A DNA stretch of 64,000 nucleotides, from positions 62,001 through 126,000 of the forward strand of contig CAZKTU010000001.1 in the NCBI GenBank assembly GCA_964555675.1, in the 5' to 3' direction. Position numbers and translations under genes: made by a program. Source of the stretch: CAIWXH01 sp964555675. Lineage in GTDB: Bacteria; Chloroflexota; Chloroflexia; Chloroflexales; Chloroflexaceae. How positions within the stretch are numbered: the first letter of the stretch is position 1; every line of letters starts with the position of its first letter. Positions 25,919 through 35,164 of this stretch are shown piece by piece. The notes beneath the pieces are model-generated. The model was not told where the DNA came from. It saw only the letters and a program-made list of their open reading frames with translations, and searched no databases.

Positions 25919-27478
25919 TTATGTTCTCATTAAATTATGATAAGTATAATATATTAAATATTCTTTGTTAATTAATGATAATTCTTTTTTATTTAATAAC
26001 ATGTCTAAACAAGCAATCAATACATATATTTTTTCTTTCTGTTGTTCATTATTTTTATAATATATAACACAATCAATAAAATTTTTAGTTTTAATAGAAT
26101 AATCAAAAAAAGTAAGAAATATACTTTTATCTAATAAAAATCTAAATACATTTTTTAAATAATTATATTGATAAATGTCATACTCATATTTATCAATAAA
26201 TTTAAGTACCATTTTAACTTGAATTATTATTTCATGTACTGTTATTTTATCAGATAATATATTTGTAATGAAATCTATATCATATGATTTATAATTTTTA
26301 AAAAATTCATCAAAGTTATCTAATGATGGGATGCTAATATGTATAATATTATTTATATTTTGTTTAACAGCTATCATTTTCATCTCTTCAGTTGGATTAT
26401 CAATGAATTGAATAGCACATCCATCCTGTTTAATAGCTTCTAATTGAACTTGTTCAGAAGGATTATTAATGAATTGAATAGCATATCCATTTTGTTTAAC
26501 AGATTCTAATAATATTTCTTCGGTAGGATTTAATATTAGATTTATAATACCTCCACAACTTTTAATAGCTTCTAATATTATCTCTTTAGAAGGGTTTTCA
26601 ATAAATGTAATAGCATTTCCATCTTGTTTAATAGCTATTAGCTTAAGTTCTTCAGTATGATTTTCAATGAATTGAATAGCTAATCCATTACATTTAACAG
26701 CTTCTAATTTCATCTCTTCAGTTGGATTTTTAATATGTTGAATAGATAATCCATCTTGTTTAACAGCTTCCAATTTCATCTCTTCAGTTGGATTTTCAAT
26801 ATATTTAATAGCAAATCCATCTTGTTTAACAGCTTCTAATTTCATCTCTTCAGTTGGATTTTCAATAAAAAAAATAGCAAATCCATTTTGTTTAACAGCT
26901 TCTAATTTCATCTCTTCAGAAGGTTTTTCAATAAATTCAATAGCATAACCAGATTGTTTAACAGCTTCTAATTTCATCTCTTCAGAAGGTTTTTCAATAT
27001 ATCGAATAGTTCTTCCATTAGTTTTAACAGCTTCTAGCTTAAGCTGTTCAGTAGGATTTTCAATGAATTGAATAGCATATCCATCCTGTTTAACAGCTTC
27101 CAATTTCATTTCTTCAGTAGGATTTTTAATAAATTCAATAGCACGACCATTCTGTTTAACAGCTTCTAATTTCATTTCTTCAGTAGGATTTTCAATATAT
27201 AGAATAGCTCTTCCATTAGTTTTAAGAGCTTCTAATTTTAACTCTTCAGTAGGATTTTTAATATATTGAATAGCATAACCATTTCGTTTAATAGCTAAAA
27301 ATTTTAATTCTTCAGAAGGATTTTGAATATAATTAAGTATTGATGAATCATATTCAGATCTCATAATAGCTTCTAATTTAAGCTCATTAGAAGGATTTTG
27401 AATATGTTGAATATCTCTAGGATTTATATTGATATGTCGTATTTTTTCTATTTTAGATAATAAATTAATATTCATCAT
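25919..27478 (-). CDS. DUF4116-like 22-residue repeat protein, 16 repeats, HNLMR-type C-terminus
   Basis: 519 residues. After a short N-terminus come about 16 tandem 22-residue repeats (consensus NPTEEMKLEAVKQNGxAIxFIE), residues ~28-380. A conserved ~130-residue helical C-terminal domain follows (KYEYDIYQYNYLKNVFRFLL, ending YYTYHNLMRT). The repeats should stack as helix pairs into a solenoid for protein or nucleic-acid binding. No catalytic motif. A 16-17-bp direct duplication (TTATGTTCTCATTAAA) covers the stop codon region. First of six same-strand paralogues. Confidence 0.85.
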   Translation of the reverse strand: MMNINLLSKIEKIRHININPRDIQHIQNPSNELKLEAIMRSEYDSSILNYIQNPSEELKFLAIKRNGYAIQYIKNPTEELKLEALKTNGRAILYIENPTEEMKLEAVKQNGRAIEFIKNPTEEMKLEAVKQDGYAIQFIENPTEQLKLEAVKTNGRTIRYIEKPSEEMKLEAVKQSGYAIEFIEKPSEEMKLEAVKQNGFAIFFIENPTEEMKLEAVKQDGFAIKYIENPTEEMKLEAVKQDGLSIQHIKNPTEEMKLEAVKCNGLAIQFIENHTEELKLIAIKQDGNAITFIENPSKEIILEAIKSCGGIINLILNPTEEILLESVKQNGYAIQFINNPSEQVQLEAIKQDGCAIQFIDNPTEEMKMIAVKQNINNIIHISIPSLDNFDEFFKNYKSYDIDFITNILSDKITVHEIIIQVKMVLKFIDKYEYDIYQYNYLKNVFRFLLDKSIFLTFFDYSIKTKNFIDCVIYYKNNEQQKEKIYVLIACLDMLLNKKELSLINKEYLIYYTYHNLMRT

Positions 27479-27517
27479 TTGTTTTTTTTTTGAAATTTGT
27501 CAAAAATATTTTTAATT

Positions 27518-27534
27518 TTTACTCACTGAGTAAA
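27518..27534. terminator. Palindromic hairpin terminator
   Basis: Stem TTTACTC/GAGTAAA, loop ACT, directly after the stop at 27535. Confidence 0.75.
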
Positions 27535-28473
27535 TTACAATTTCATTAAATTATGATAAGTATAATATATTAAATATTCTTTTGTAATTGTTGATAAAAT
27601 ATTAGATGGAAAAGATTTAAAACATTCTAATAAACTTATTATTTTTTCTTTTTGATTTTTATTATTATAATATATTTCAATCATATTAATTATATTTTGT
27701 GTATGTTCTAATGGTAATATTTTATTTTTAATATCTTTATAATATTTAAAATATTTGATAAAAAAATTAAATATAGATTTAAAATAATCGCAATTTATAA
27801 TATCATATTTATATAAATTAATATATTGTACAATAAATATTAATATTGTAAGTATATCTGATTTTAAATACTTAAAATAATTCAAATTAATATTGTTAAA
27901 AAACACATTATATATTTCTTCTTTTAATATATCATCAGAATACTCATTAATGATATGTATAATTGAAGAACAATTATGTTTAACAGAAACTAATTTCATT
28001 TGATGGGATGAATTTTTAATTATTTTAATAGCATATCCACATTTCTTAACTGCTTCTAACTTCATCTCTTCAGATGGATTTTCAAAATATCGAATAACTA
28101 ATCCGTTTTGCTTAACAGCTTCTAATTTCATCTCTTCAGTTGGATTTTCAATGAATTGAATAGCATATCCATAGTTTTTAATAGCTTCTAGCTTAAGCTG
28201 ATCAGAAGGATTTTGAATATATTGAAGAGAAAATCCAGTTTGTTTAACAGCTTCTAGCTTAAGCTGTTCAGATGGGTTTTGAATAAATTGAATACAGTTA
28301 CCATCTTGTTTAACAGCTTCTAGCTTAAGCTGTTCAGAAGGATTTTGAATAAATTGAATACAGTTACCATTAATTTTTACAGCTTCTAAGTTATCTTGAT
28401 CATTTGGATTTTTATAAAATTGAAAATATAGATTGCTATTATTATTTAATAATAATTCTTTATAAAAATCCAT
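27535..28473 (-). CDS. DUF4116-like repeat protein, 7 repeats, HNLMR-type C-terminus
   Basis: 312 residues. A ~25-residue N-terminus, about seven 22-residue repeats (the last one degenerate, NSSHQMKLVSVKHNCSSI), then the family C-terminal domain (LYKYDIINCDYFKSIFNFFI, ending YYTYHNLMKL). It is the shortest complete member of this subfamily, showing that repeat number varies freely while the C-terminal domain is kept. Confidence 0.85.
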   Translation of the reverse strand: MDFYKELLLNNNSNLYFQFYKNPNDQDNLEAVKINGNCIQFIQNPSEQLKLEAVKQDGNCIQFIQNPSEQLKLEAVKQTGFSLQYIQNPSDQLKLEAIKNYGYAIQFIENPTEEMKLEAVKQNGLVIRYFENPSEEMKLEAVKKCGYAIKIIKNSSHQMKLVSVKHNCSSIIHIINEYSDDILKEEIYNVFFNNINLNYFKYLKSDILTILIFIVQYINLYKYDIINCDYFKSIFNFFIKYFKYYKDIKNKILPLEHTQNIINMIEIYYNNKNQKEKIISLLECFKSFPSNILSTITKEYLIYYTYHNLMKL

Positions 28474-28504
28474 TATTAATTTGTTGAACCAAAATTAAAA
28501 TATA

Positions 28505-28517
28505 TTTTTCATTTTTT
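28505..28517 (-). promoter_or_regulatory. AAAAATGA-type early promoter motif
   Basis: Minus-strand AAAAAATGAAAAA about 35 nt upstream of the start at 28473; touches the hairpin of the upstream gene. Confidence 0.6.
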
Positions 28518-28532
28518 ACTCGTCGAGTAAAA
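28514..28532. terminator. Palindromic hairpin terminator
   Basis: Stem TTTTACTC/GAGTAAAA, loop GTC, directly after the stop at 28533. Confidence 0.75.
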
Positions 28533-30261
28533 TTACATTCTCATAAGATTATGATAAGTATAATATAACAAATAATCTTTAATAATAAAATTATCAAAAT
28601 AATTTAATGTTTTTGATAAACTAATAATATTTTTAAGAAATGATGAATTTTTTTTATAAATTTTAACAGTTTCAATTATATATTTAGTCTTTTCTGAACA
28701 TGTAAAAAAATCAGCATATCTTATATAATCTGATAAAAATTTAAAAATGTTATCAAAATACTTATATTGATATATATCATATTCATAATTATCTATAAAA
28801 TTAATAACAATTTTATAAACTGGAAATATGTATAAAAAAACATCATGTTTTAAAAATAAATTTTTAAAACATTCATCAAATGTCTGGTATGAAGGATTTT
28901 CAATATATTGAATAGCATAATTATTTTGTTTAACAGCTTCCAATTTAAGTTCATTTGTAGGATTTTCAATATATTTAATAGCAAATCCGTCATTTTTAAC
29001 AGCTTCTAATTTCATCTCTTCGGTAGGATTTTTAATAAATTTTATAGCATATCCGCAATTTTTAACAGCTTCTAACTTTATTTGTTCAGAAGGATTTTCA
29101 AAAAATTTTAATGTATATACATTTCGTTTAACAGCTTCTAGTTTCATCTCTTCGGTGGGATTTTTAATAAATTGAATAGATACGCCACAATTTTTAACAG
29201 CCTCTAATTGAACTTGTTCAGAAGGATTTTCAATATGTTGAATAGATGTGCCACAATTTTTAACAGCCTCTAATTGAACTTGTTCAGAAGGATTTTCAAT
29301 ATGTTGAATAGATGTGCCACAATTTTTAACAGCCTCTAATTGAACTTGTTCAGAAGGATTTTTAATATATTTAATAGCTAATCCGTTAGATTTAACAGCT
29401 TCTAATTGAACTTGTTCTGATGGGTCTTCAATGTACTGTATAGCATACGCAATATGTTTTACAGTTTCTAATTGATTTTCTTCCAAAGAATCTTTAACAA
29501 ATTGTTGAATAAGATTATTTTGATTAGTAACTTGTAATCCAAACGAATCTAATACCGAATATAAATCAGTTTTAAAAAATTTATTTAGTTTTGCAGCTTC
29601 TGACATTATTTTTTCAGAGGGGTTATCAATAAAACGAATAACATCACCACAATTTCTAACGGCTTCTAGCTTAAGCTCTTCAGATGGATTTTTAATATAT
29701 CGAATAGCATATCCATTTTGTTTAACAGCTTCTAACTTTAGTTCTTCAGTATGATCTTCAATATACTCAATTGATAATCCATTTTGTTTAACAGCTTCTA
29801 ACTTTAGTTCTTCAGAGGGATTTTCAATATAATCAATTGATAATCCATTTTGTTTAACAGCTTCTAACTTTAGTTCTTCAGAGGGATNNNNNNNNNNNNN
29901 NNNNNNNNNNNNNNNNNNNNNNNNNNNNNNNNNNNNNNNNNNNNNNNNNNNNNNNNNNNNNNNNNNNNNNNNNNNNNNNNNNNNNNNTATCGATATAACG
30001 AATAGCATATCCGCAATTTTTAACAGCTTCTAACTGAACTTCTTTAGAAGGATTTTTAATAAATTCAATAGCATGACCAGATTGTTTAACAGCTTCCAAT
30101 TTCATTTCTTCAGTAGGATTTTCAATATAATCAATAGCATATGCATTTCTTTTAACAGCTTCTAACTTTAGTTCTTCAGAAGGATTTTCAATATATTGAA
30201 TAGCATTCCCACTAGATAAAATTTTTAATAAATCTTTTTCTTCTTTAGTATAGATAATCAT
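28533..30261 (-). CDS. DUF4116-like repeat protein interrupted by assembly gap, HNLMR-type C-terminus
   Basis: Start at 30261 (MIIYTKEEKDLLKIL), stop at 28533, with 100 N at 29888-29987. Both flanks encode 22-residue repeats on the same strand. They are out of phase by one base across the gap as drawn, so the gap length is arbitrary and this is almost certainly one gene. An open frame that seems to start at 30008 reads the repeats out of frame and is an artefact. Repeats include three consecutive 66-nt near-identical units (about 29187-29350) and a divergent insert (KLNKFFKTDLYSVLDSFGL). C-terminus ends YYTYHNLMRM. Confidence 0.8.
29888..29987. other. Assembly gap (100 N)
   Basis: A run of exactly 100 N inside the repeat-coding gene, the usual placeholder for a scaffold gap of unknown length. 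The true sequence is probably further 66-bp repeats. Confidence 0.98.
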
Positions 30262-30286
30262 TGTTTATTCTATTAAAATTGTTTTA

Positions 30287-30298
30287 TTTTTTTCATTT
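30287..30298 (-). promoter_or_regulatory. AAATGA-type early promoter motif
   Basis: Minus-strand AAATGAAAAAAA about 30 nt upstream of the start at 30261. Confidence 0.5.
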
Positions 30299-30299
30299 C

Positions 30300-30312
30300 T
30301 ACTCATCGAGTA
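30300..30312. terminator. Palindromic hairpin terminator
   Basis: Stem TACTC/GAGTA, loop ATC, 3 nt after the stop at 30316. Confidence 0.7.
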
Positions 30313-30315
30313 AAA

Positions 30316-31977
30316 TTACATTCTCATAAGATTATGATAAGTATAATATATTATATAATCTTTAATAATAAAACTAGTAAACATCTTATCATTTAAACAA
30401 TTTATCAAACTTAATATATTCTTTTTAGTATCTTTAATATTATTAAATTTATAATGTCTGACACAATCCATCAATTTTTTCATCTGATCAGAGCTATATG
30501 AAAAAAATTTCATATATTCATAATTATCTACTAAAAAATTAAATACATTATTAAAATATTTATATTGATATATATCATATTCATAGTTATTTAAATAATT
30601 ATTAATTAAAAACATGATACTTATCATATTATAATCATATTCAAAATTAATTTTAATATAATTAGAAAAAATAGCATTAAATAATAAATCATCAATACCA
30701 GTAAAAATAATTGAAAAAATATTTTGTTTGACAGCTTCTAATTTTATCTTTTCGATGGGGTTTTTAATATATTGAATGGCATATCCTTGGTTTTTAACAG
30801 CTTCTAATTGAACTTGTTCAGAAGGATTTTCAATATAATTAATAGCGAAACCATTTTGTTTAATAGCTGCTAACTTAATATCTTCTGAAAGTTCTTTAAT
30901 ATACTGAATAGTCCAACCATTATTTTTAACAGCTTCTAATTTCATTTCTTCAGTAGGATTTTTAATATGTTGAATAGAAAGTTCATTTTGTTTAATCGCT
31001 TTTAATTTAAGTTCATTAGAAGGATTTTCAATAAATTGAATAGAATATCCATCTTGAATTATAGCTTCCAGCTCAAGCTGTTCAGATGGATCTTTAATAA
31101 AACGAATAGAACAACCACAATTTCTAATAGCTTCTAATTTAAGCATTTCAGAAGGATTATTAATATATTGAATAGCTTCTCCGCAATTCTTAACAGCTTC
31201 TAGTTTTATTTGTTCAGTTGGATTTTGAATATATTGAATAGCTAATCCATTTTGTTTAACAGCTTCTAATTTAACTTGTTCAGAAGGATTTTCAATAAAT
31301 CGAATAGCTTCTCCGTCTTGTTTTATAATTATTAATTTTATCTCTTCAGTAGGATTTTCAATATCATAAACTGTAAACCCGTTTCTTTTAATAGCTTCTA
31401 ATTGAACTTGTTCAGAAGGATTTTTAATATATTGAATAGCATATCCATTTTGTTTAACAGCTTCTAGCTTAAGTTCTTCAGAATGATTTTTAATATAATA
31501 AATACTACGTCCATTTTGTTTAACAGATGCTAGCTTAATTTCTTCAGAAGGATTATCAATATAATAAATAGCATATCCATTTTGTTTAACAGCTTCTAAC
31601 TTTAGTTCTTCAGAATGATAACTAATATATCTGATAGAAAGTCCATAATTTCTAACAGCTTCTAATTTTATTTGTTCAGTTGGATTTTGAATATATTGAA
31701 TAGCTAATCCATTTTGTTTAACTGCTTCTAGCTTAAGATGTTCAGATGGATTTTGAATATATTGAATAGCGTATCCATTTTGCTTAACAGCTAATAATTT
31801 AAGAGAATTAATAATATCATCAGTATTTTTATCAGTATTTTTATTGTAAATTAATTTTTCAATACCAAGCAATGGATTTTTAATAATTAATATTAATAAT
31901 AATTCAAAAGATATATTTTCAATATTATTATATTTTTCTTTGATTAATTTTTCTATATATGGTACATTATAAACCAT
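30316..31977 (-). CDS. DUF4116-like repeat protein, 17 repeats, HNLMR-type C-terminus
   Basis: 553 residues. The N-terminal ~55 residues (NVPYIEKLIKEKYNNIENIS, ENISFELLLILII) resemble a divergent capping unit also seen in the next paralogue. About 17 repeats follow, then the C-terminal domain (NYEYDIYQYKYFNNVFNFLV, ending YYTYHNLMRM). Variation is concentrated at a few repeat positions (after K, around the G, and before F/Y). Confidence 0.85.
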   Translation of the reverse strand: MVYNVPYIEKLIKEKYNNIENISFELLLILIIKNPLLGIEKLIYNKNTDKNTDDIINSLKLLAVKQNGYAIQYIQNPSEHLKLEAVKQNGLAIQYIQNPTEQIKLEAVRNYGLSIRYISYHSEELKLEAVKQNGYAIYYIDNPSEEIKLASVKQNGRSIYYIKNHSEELKLEAVKQNGYAIQYIKNPSEQVQLEAIKRNGFTVYDIENPTEEIKLIIIKQDGEAIRFIENPSEQVKLEAVKQNGLAIQYIQNPTEQIKLEAVKNCGEAIQYINNPSEMLKLEAIRNCGCSIRFIKDPSEQLELEAIIQDGYSIQFIENPSNELKLKAIKQNELSIQHIKNPTEEMKLEAVKNNGWTIQYIKELSEDIKLAAIKQNGFAINYIENPSEQVQLEAVKNQGYAIQYIKNPIEKIKLEAVKQNIFSIIFTGIDDLLFNAIFSNYIKINFEYDYNMISIMFLINNYLNNYEYDIYQYKYFNNVFNFLVDNYEYMKFFSYSSDQMKKLMDCVRHYKFNNIKDTKKNILSLINCLNDKMFTSFIIKDYIIYYTYHNLMRM

Positions 31978-32011
31978 TTTTTTTATTTTTGAAACAAAAG
32001 AAAATGGTTTA

Positions 32012-32023
32012 TTTCATTTTTTA
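32012..32023 (-). promoter_or_regulatory. AAAAATGA-type early promoter motif
   Basis: Minus-strand TAAAAAATGAAA about 40 nt upstream of the start at 31977. Confidence 0.6.
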
Positions 32024-32030
32024 TAAGTAG

Positions 32031-32045
32031 TTACTCGATGAGTAA
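32031..32045. terminator. Palindromic hairpin terminator
   Basis: Stem TTACTC/GAGTAA, loop GAT, 2 nt after the stop at 32048. Confidence 0.75.
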
Positions 32046-32047
32046 AA

Positions 32048-33382
32048 TTACATTCTCATAAGATTATGATAAGTATAAAACATCAAATAATCTTTAATAA
32101 TAAAATTATTAAATGTTTTATTATTTAAACAAGTTATTAAAGTTGCTATATTTCTTTTAATATTTTTATTATCATTAGATTTATATTGTTTAACACATTC
32201 TAATAAATTTTTTAATTGTTCATTATTAGTTGAAAAAAAATTTATACAATCATAATTATCAATCAGAAATTTAAAAAAATTATTAAAATATAAGTATTGA
32301 TATATATCATATTGATAATTATTTAAATAATCTACAATTAAATAAATGATATCAAACGTTTTAATATTATATTCAAATTTGATGTAAATATAGTTGGAAA
32401 AAATAACATCAAATAACAAATCATTAACATTACTAATATATTCAAGTGAAAAAATATTTTTTTTAAGAGCTTCTAATTGAACTTGTTCAGAAGGATTTTT
32501 AATATATCGAATAGCATATGCATTTTGTTTAACAGCTTCTAATTTCACCTCTTCAGAAGGATTTTCGATATATTGAATAGCAGAACCGCTCTTTTTAACT
32601 GCTTCTAGCTTAAGCTCTTCAGATGGATTTTTAATATATTGAATAGAAGAACCGAAATTTCTGACAGCTTCTAACTTAAGCAAATCAGATGTATTTTCAA
32701 TAAATTGAATAGCTAATCCATCTTGTTTGGCAGCTTCCATCTGAACTTGTTCAGATGGATATTTAATATACTGAATAGAATAACCATTTTGTTTAACTGC
32801 TTCCAATTCCATTTCTTCAGATGAATATTTAATAAATTGAATAGCTAATCCATTTTGTTTGACAGCTTCCATCTGAACAAGTTTAGATGGATTTTTAATA
32901 TATTGAATAGCAGATCCATTTTGTTTAACTGCTTCTAATTTAACTCGTTCGGAAGGATTTTTAATATTTTGAATCGTATAACCAGATTGTTTAACAGCTT
33001 CTAATTTTATCTCTTCAGACGGATTTTTAATATATAGAATAGCTAATCCATTTTGTTTAACAGCTTCTAATTTAACTTGTTCAGAAGGATTTTTAATATA
33101 ATCAATAGCATAACCGCATTTTTTAACAGCTTCAATTTGGACTTCTTCGGAAGGATTTTTAATATGACGAATAATTCGACCATCTTGTTTTACAGCTATT
33201 AAATTAAGAGAATTAATAATATCTTTATCTATTTCTTTTAAATCGTTAACATATTTAATATTTTCAGAATCTACTAGAATTGATAGAAATAACAATTCTG
33301 TAGATAAATTCGTAACAATTTTACTATTAAGTAGGTTATTTTTTATATAAACTATCTTTTCCTTATCTAATTTAGTAGCCAT
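32048..33382 (-). CDS. DUF4116-like repeat protein, 12 repeats, HNLMR-type C-terminus
   Basis: 444 residues from the ATG at 33382 (MATKLDKEKIVYIKNNLLNS). The frame stays open upstream to 33496 but that part crosses the promoter motif and the divergent gene, so it is not coding. About 12 repeats and the usual C-terminal domain (NYQYDIYQYLYFNNFFKFLI, ending FYTYHNLMRM). It shares an 88-nt identical tract (32529-32616) with the oppositely oriented paralogue at 44.7-46.4 kb, evidence of recent sequence exchange. Confidence 0.85.
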   Translation of the reverse strand: MATKLDKEKIVYIKNNLLNSKIVTNLSTELLFLSILVDSENIKYVNDLKEIDKDIINSLNLIAVKQDGRIIRHIKNPSEEVQIEAVKKCGYAIDYIKNPSEQVKLEAVKQNGLAILYIKNPSEEIKLEAVKQSGYTIQNIKNPSERVKLEAVKQNGSAIQYIKNPSKLVQMEAVKQNGLAIQFIKYSSEEMELEAVKQNGYSIQYIKYPSEQVQMEAAKQDGLAIQFIENTSDLLKLEAVRNFGSSIQYIKNPSEELKLEAVKKSGSAIQYIENPSEEVKLEAVKQNAYAIRYIKNPSEQVQLEALKKNIFSLEYISNVNDLLFDVIFSNYIYIKFEYNIKTFDIIYLIVDYLNNYQYDIYQYLYFNNFFKFLIDNYDCINFFSTNNEQLKNLLECVKQYKSNDNKNIKRNIATLITCLNNKTFNNFIIKDYLMFYTYHNLMRM

Positions 33383-33421
33383 TCTAAATTTAAATTTTAA
33401 AAAATAAATATATTTAAAATA

Positions 33422-33431
33422 TTCATTTTTA
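33422..33431 (-). promoter_or_regulatory. AAAAATGA-type early promoter motif
   Basis: Minus-strand AAAAATGAAT about 40 nt upstream of the start at 33382, inside the 61-nt divergent spacer. Confidence 0.55.
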
Positions 33432-33443
33432 GTTAATAATAAA

Positions 33444-33776
33444 ATGAGTAGTTCGAATTCATTATTAACTAGATATAAACATTTAAATAATAACAATACA
33501 AATGAATGGTATAATGGAATTGGAGGAGGAAAACATAGTTCATATATGAAAGTAACAGGTGATTGTCATCCAGGGCATATAGCTCATGTTATAGGTGATA
33601 AACCATGGGGTCCTAAAATCTGTGAAAACCCTGATATTAATCGTGATGATAATATCACACGCAGACCTTACAAACACAAAGTTCATACTTCAATACCAGA
33701 TATAAATTATTTAATAAAAGAAAAATATATTCAAAAAACTAAATATGATGGTTTAGGATTTCCTAATAATTTATAA
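33444..33776 (+). CDS. Hypothetical protein
   Basis: 110 residues, rich in N, G, H and P with little predicted helix (GIGGGKHSSYMKVTGDCHPGHIAHVIGDKPWGPK). No family recognised. Sits inside the repeat-gene array, divergent from one paralogue and convergent with the next, and is unrelated to them. Its composition resembles small virion proteins such as the one at 56117. Confidence 0.65.
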   Translation: MSSSNSLLTRYKHLNNNNTNEWYNGIGGGKHSSYMKVTGDCHPGHIAHVIGDKPWGPKICENPDINRDDNITRRPYKHKVHTSIPDINYLIKEKYIQKTKYDGLGFPNNL

Positions 33777-33792
33777 TTACTCATCGAGTAAT
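33776..33792. terminator. Palindromic hairpin terminator
   Basis: Stem ATTACTC/GAGTAAT, loop ATC. Fills the gap between convergent stops at 33776 and 33792, overlapping both by one base. Confidence 0.75.
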
Positions 33793-34931
33793 CAATTTCT
33801 CATAAGATTATGATATGTATAGTATATTATATATTCTTTCATAATAAATGATTCAATATTAATAGTTTTATTTAAACAATCAACTAGTGTAAATATATTA
33901 TTTTTTAAATTTATATTTCTTTTATAATATTTTACTAAATCAAGATTTGTTTTAGTATCTAATATATCATCTTTTACTTTTAACAAAAATGATAATAATC
34001 TGCTATCAATAGTATTATTAATATTATTTAATATTATTATTGCAATGTCAGTTGGAATTATATCATACATTTTAATAGAACTATCTATTATTAGATTGTA
34101 TATTTCATCATTAAAATTAGATATATGTTTACATGATAATGGATTTTGTTTTATGGCTTCTAATTTTACTTCTTCAGTTGGATTTTCGATATATCGAATA
34201 GCACAACCATTTTGTTTAACAGCTTCAAATTGAAGATGTTCAGAAGGATTATGAATATATCCAATTGAACATCCATTTTGTTTAACAGCTTCAATTTGAA
34301 TCTGTTCAGAAGGATTATCAATATACCCAATTGAACATCCAACATTTTTAACAGCTTCCAATTTAACTTGTTCAGAAGGGTTTTGAATAAATTTTATAGC
34401 GTATCCATTTTGTTTAACAGATTCAATTTGAATCTGTTCAGAAGGATTATCAATATAATCAATAGCAGATCCATTTTCTTTAACGGCTTCTAGCTTAAGT
34501 TGTTCAGAAGGATTTTGTATATATTGAATAGAATATCCATCTTGTTTAATAGCTTCCAATTTAACTTGTTCAGAAGGATTTTGTATATATCGAATAGAGT
34601 ATCCATTTTGTTTAACAGCTTCCAATTTAACTTGTTCAGAAGGATTTTGTATATATCGAATAGAGTATCCATTTTGTTTAACAGCTTCCAATTTAACTTG
34701 TTCAGAAGGGTTTTGAATAAATTTTATAGCGTATCCATTTTGTTTAACAGATTCTAATTTAACTTGTTCAGATGGATTTTGTATATATCGAATAACATTT
34801 CCATTACATTTAACAGCTTCTAACTTCATTTCTTCCGTTGGATTTTGTATATATCGAATAGCATATCCGTCTTTTTTAATAGCTTTTAATTTGTCTTGCT
34901 CAAATGAATTGTTATAATATTGAAAATTCAT
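33792..34931 (-). CDS. DUF4116-like repeat protein, 12 repeats, HNLMR-type C-terminus
   Basis: 379 residues from the ATG at 34931 (MNFQYYNNSFEQDKLK). In-frame ATGs at 34955 and 34970 are nearer to, or part of, the promoter motif (AAAATGAAAAAAA), so they would leave no 5' leader. 12 repeats, of which several 66-nt units are nearly identical in DNA (34561-34760), then a shorter C-terminal domain ending YYTYHNLMRN. Same array and strand as the preceding paralogues. Confidence 0.82.
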   Translation of the reverse strand: MNFQYYNNSFEQDKLKAIKKDGYAIRYIQNPTEEMKLEAVKCNGNVIRYIQNPSEQVKLESVKQNGYAIKFIQNPSEQVKLEAVKQNGYSIRYIQNPSEQVKLEAVKQNGYSIRYIQNPSEQVKLEAIKQDGYSIQYIQNPSEQLKLEAVKENGSAIDYIDNPSEQIQIESVKQNGYAIKFIQNPSEQVKLEAVKNVGCSIGYIDNPSEQIQIEAVKQNGCSIGYIHNPSEHLQFEAVKQNGCAIRYIENPTEEVKLEAIKQNPLSCKHISNFNDEIYNLIIDSSIKMYDIIPTDIAIIILNNINNTIDSRLLSFLLKVKDDILDTKTNLDLVKYYKRNINLKNNIFTLVDCLNKTINIESFIMKEYIIYYTYHNLMRN

Positions 34932-34960
34932 TATCAATTTAAAATTATTAAACATTTTTA

Positions 34961-34973
34961 TTTTTTTCATTTT
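34961..34973 (-). promoter_or_regulatory. AAAATGA-type early promoter motif
   Basis: Minus-strand AAAATGAAAAAAA. Its ATG is in frame with the downstream gene but is most likely the motif rather than a start codon. Confidence 0.6.
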
Positions 34974-35116
34974 CTTTCAATCTTGTCTCTTTAAAATAAT
35001 TTATATGAATAACATATGAAATTTACTCTGTAATTTTGTTCAAGAATAATTTGAATACTTGTTTCATTTTAACTAAATTAATATATTACCATTAATTAAT
35101 TTAAAAAAAAATGCTT

Positions 35117-35124
35117 AAAAATGA
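35117..35124 (+). promoter_or_regulatory. AAAAATGA early promoter motif (Mre11-like gene)
   Basis: Exact AAAAATGA, 41 nt upstream of the start at 35165. Confidence 0.65.
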
Positions 35125-35164
35125 AATTATCGTTTGATTAAAATAAAACTAAATTTTCAATTAA

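Noticed and set aside
25903..25936. Mobile-element target duplication at the end of the first repeat gene
   Set aside because: The 16-17-bp direct duplication around the stop codon has no insertion between copies; simple slippage explains it.
33383..33496. Extended N-terminus of the repeat gene at 32.0 kb
   Set aside because: It crosses the promoter motif and the start of the divergent gene; the ATG at 33382 has normal spacing to the motif.
25919..34931. CRISPR-like or satellite array
   Set aside because: The 66-bp periodicity is protein-coding (22 codons), lacks spacers, and each array stays in frame with a unique C-terminal domain.
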